A DNA stretch of 64,000 nucleotides from Streptomyces sp. NBC_00457 (GTDB taxonomy: Bacteria; Actinomycetota; Actinomycetes; Streptomycetales; Streptomycetaceae). Of the stretch, positions 63,456 to 64,000 are shown piece by piece. Within the stretch, counting starts at the first letter, position 1, and each line of letters starts with the position of its first letter. The translations under genes were made by a program, and so were the position numbers. The stretch covers positions 8,060,001 to 8,124,000 of the forward strand of contig NZ_CP107905.1 of assembly GCF_036014015.1 (NCBI RefSeq), read 5' to 3'. Under the pieces are notes generated by a model, which worked only from the letters and a program-made list of their open reading frames with translations, did not search any database and was not told where the DNA came from.

Positions 63456-64000
63456 ATGGACGCATCGCAGCAGCCCGCGCGGGGACGGGTCGTACTCGCC
63501 GACGACGACGTTCTGCTGCGCGAGGGTCTCGCCAGCCTCTGCGAGCGCGTCGGATACGACGTGGTGGGCCAGGCGGGTGACGCGGAACGGCTGCTGGAAC
63601 TGGTTGCCGAGCTAAGACCCGACCTCGCGATCGTCGACATAAGAATGCCGCCGGACCACTCCACCGAGGGCCTGAAGGCGGCCCGCACGATCCGCGAGCG
63701 CCACCCCGGCACCGGCATCCTCGTGCTGTCCGCGTACGTCGAGGTCGAGGACGCCCTGGAGCTGCTGGCGAGCGGCCGGCAGGTCGGCTATCTCCTCAAG
63801 AGCCGGGTCACGGTGGTCGACGAGTTCATCGAGGCCCTGGAACGGATCCACCGGGGCGGCTCGGTCGTCGACCCTTCCTTGGTGCACGAACTGTTCGCCG
63901 CCCAGCGCCGCGACGACCCGCTCTCCCAGCTCAGCGCCCGTGAGCGCGAGGTGCTCGCCCTGATGGCCGAGGGCCGCTCCAACGCGGGCATCGGCCGCCG
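63456..64000 (+). CDS. NarL/LuxR-type response regulator (3' end beyond window)
   Basis: 181 codons visible, ATG 63456 after AAGGGGAG. The receiver domain has VVLADDDVLLREGLASLCE, DLAIVDIRMPPDHSTEG with the phospho-Asp, ILVLSAYVE and YLLKSRV with the conserved Lys. The LuxR-type DNA-binding domain begins LSQLSAREREVLALMAEGRSNAGIGRR and is cut by the window end. It forms the two-component pair with the upstream kinase. Confidence 0.95.
   Translation, partial: MDASQQPARGRVVLADDDVLLREGLASLCERVGYDVVGQAGDAERLLELVAELRPDLAIVDIRMPPDHSTEGLKAARTIRERHPGTGILVLSAYVEVEDALELLASGRQVGYLLKSRVTVVDEFIEALERIHRGGSVVDPSLVHELFAAQRRDDPLSQLSAREREVLALMAEGRSNAGIGR

Overview
The DNA is very GC-rich with strong third-position G/C bias. 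GTG and TTG starts are common, several genes look leaderless, and the gene families (mycothiol-dependent isomerase family, MocR regulators, Ter proteins, DUF2293) are actinobacterial. All of this points to a Streptomyces-type chromosome. From memory, uvrA and uvrB also lie close together in S. coelicolor (about SCO1958-SCO1966), so both flanks look like core chromosome.

Left flank (1-26.25 kb). In order: a MocR regulator divergent from an AhpD-like gene; an orphan gltD; small hypothetical genes; a CBS-domain protein; corA; a methyltransferase; a pseudouridine-catabolism pair (psuG plus a PfkB kinase); fdhA; ogt; a secreted glycerophosphodiesterase; and an MHYT sensor. Then comes a stress block: uvrB, two TerD-family genes, and a TerC-family gene behind a yybP-ykoY manganese riboswitch. 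A cation antiporter, an MFS transporter, an S66 peptidase and aroQ follow.

Integrated element (26,250-50,323, about 24.06 kb). It sits inside a metallo-beta-lactamase-fold gene. The 5' part of the host gene is on the right (50,791 leftwards). Its displaced native 3' end remains at 26,075-26,263, and the element supplies a replacement 3' end (50,138-50,309). A 14-bp core, CCGCCCGGGAACAG, is present at both junctions. The left end is a graveyard: a serine-integrase stub, a truncated radical SAM gene, an IS110-family insertion, an ATP-grasp fragment cut by an IS5-like element, a histidine-kinase tail and a DUF6083 scrap. The main cargo is a two-gene operon, an alpha/beta hydrolase followed by a 1,521-residue caspase-STAND-WD40 protein, which is a strong candidate for a defence or cell-death system. 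To its right are an ASCH protein, an excisionase-like HTH protein, a run of small unknown genes, two low-complexity/membrane proteins, a tyrosine recombinase and a CoiA-like nuclease gene. Many element genes carry single small frameshifts; the flanks do not.

Right flank (50.3-64 kb). The repaired MBL-fold gene, a maleylpyruvate-isomerase-family gene, uvrA, a LacI regulator/PfkB kinase pair with its operator, an XRE-like regulator, a lone receiver protein, a sugar-binding lipoprotein, and a large sensor kinase with its LuxR-type response regulator (cut by the window end).

A regulatory thread links both flanks. uvrB, the first terD gene and uvrA all have a TTGTCAGTG-N8-TANNNT (RecA-NDp/PafBC-type) promoter, so DNA repair and Ter genes probably share one DNA-damage response.
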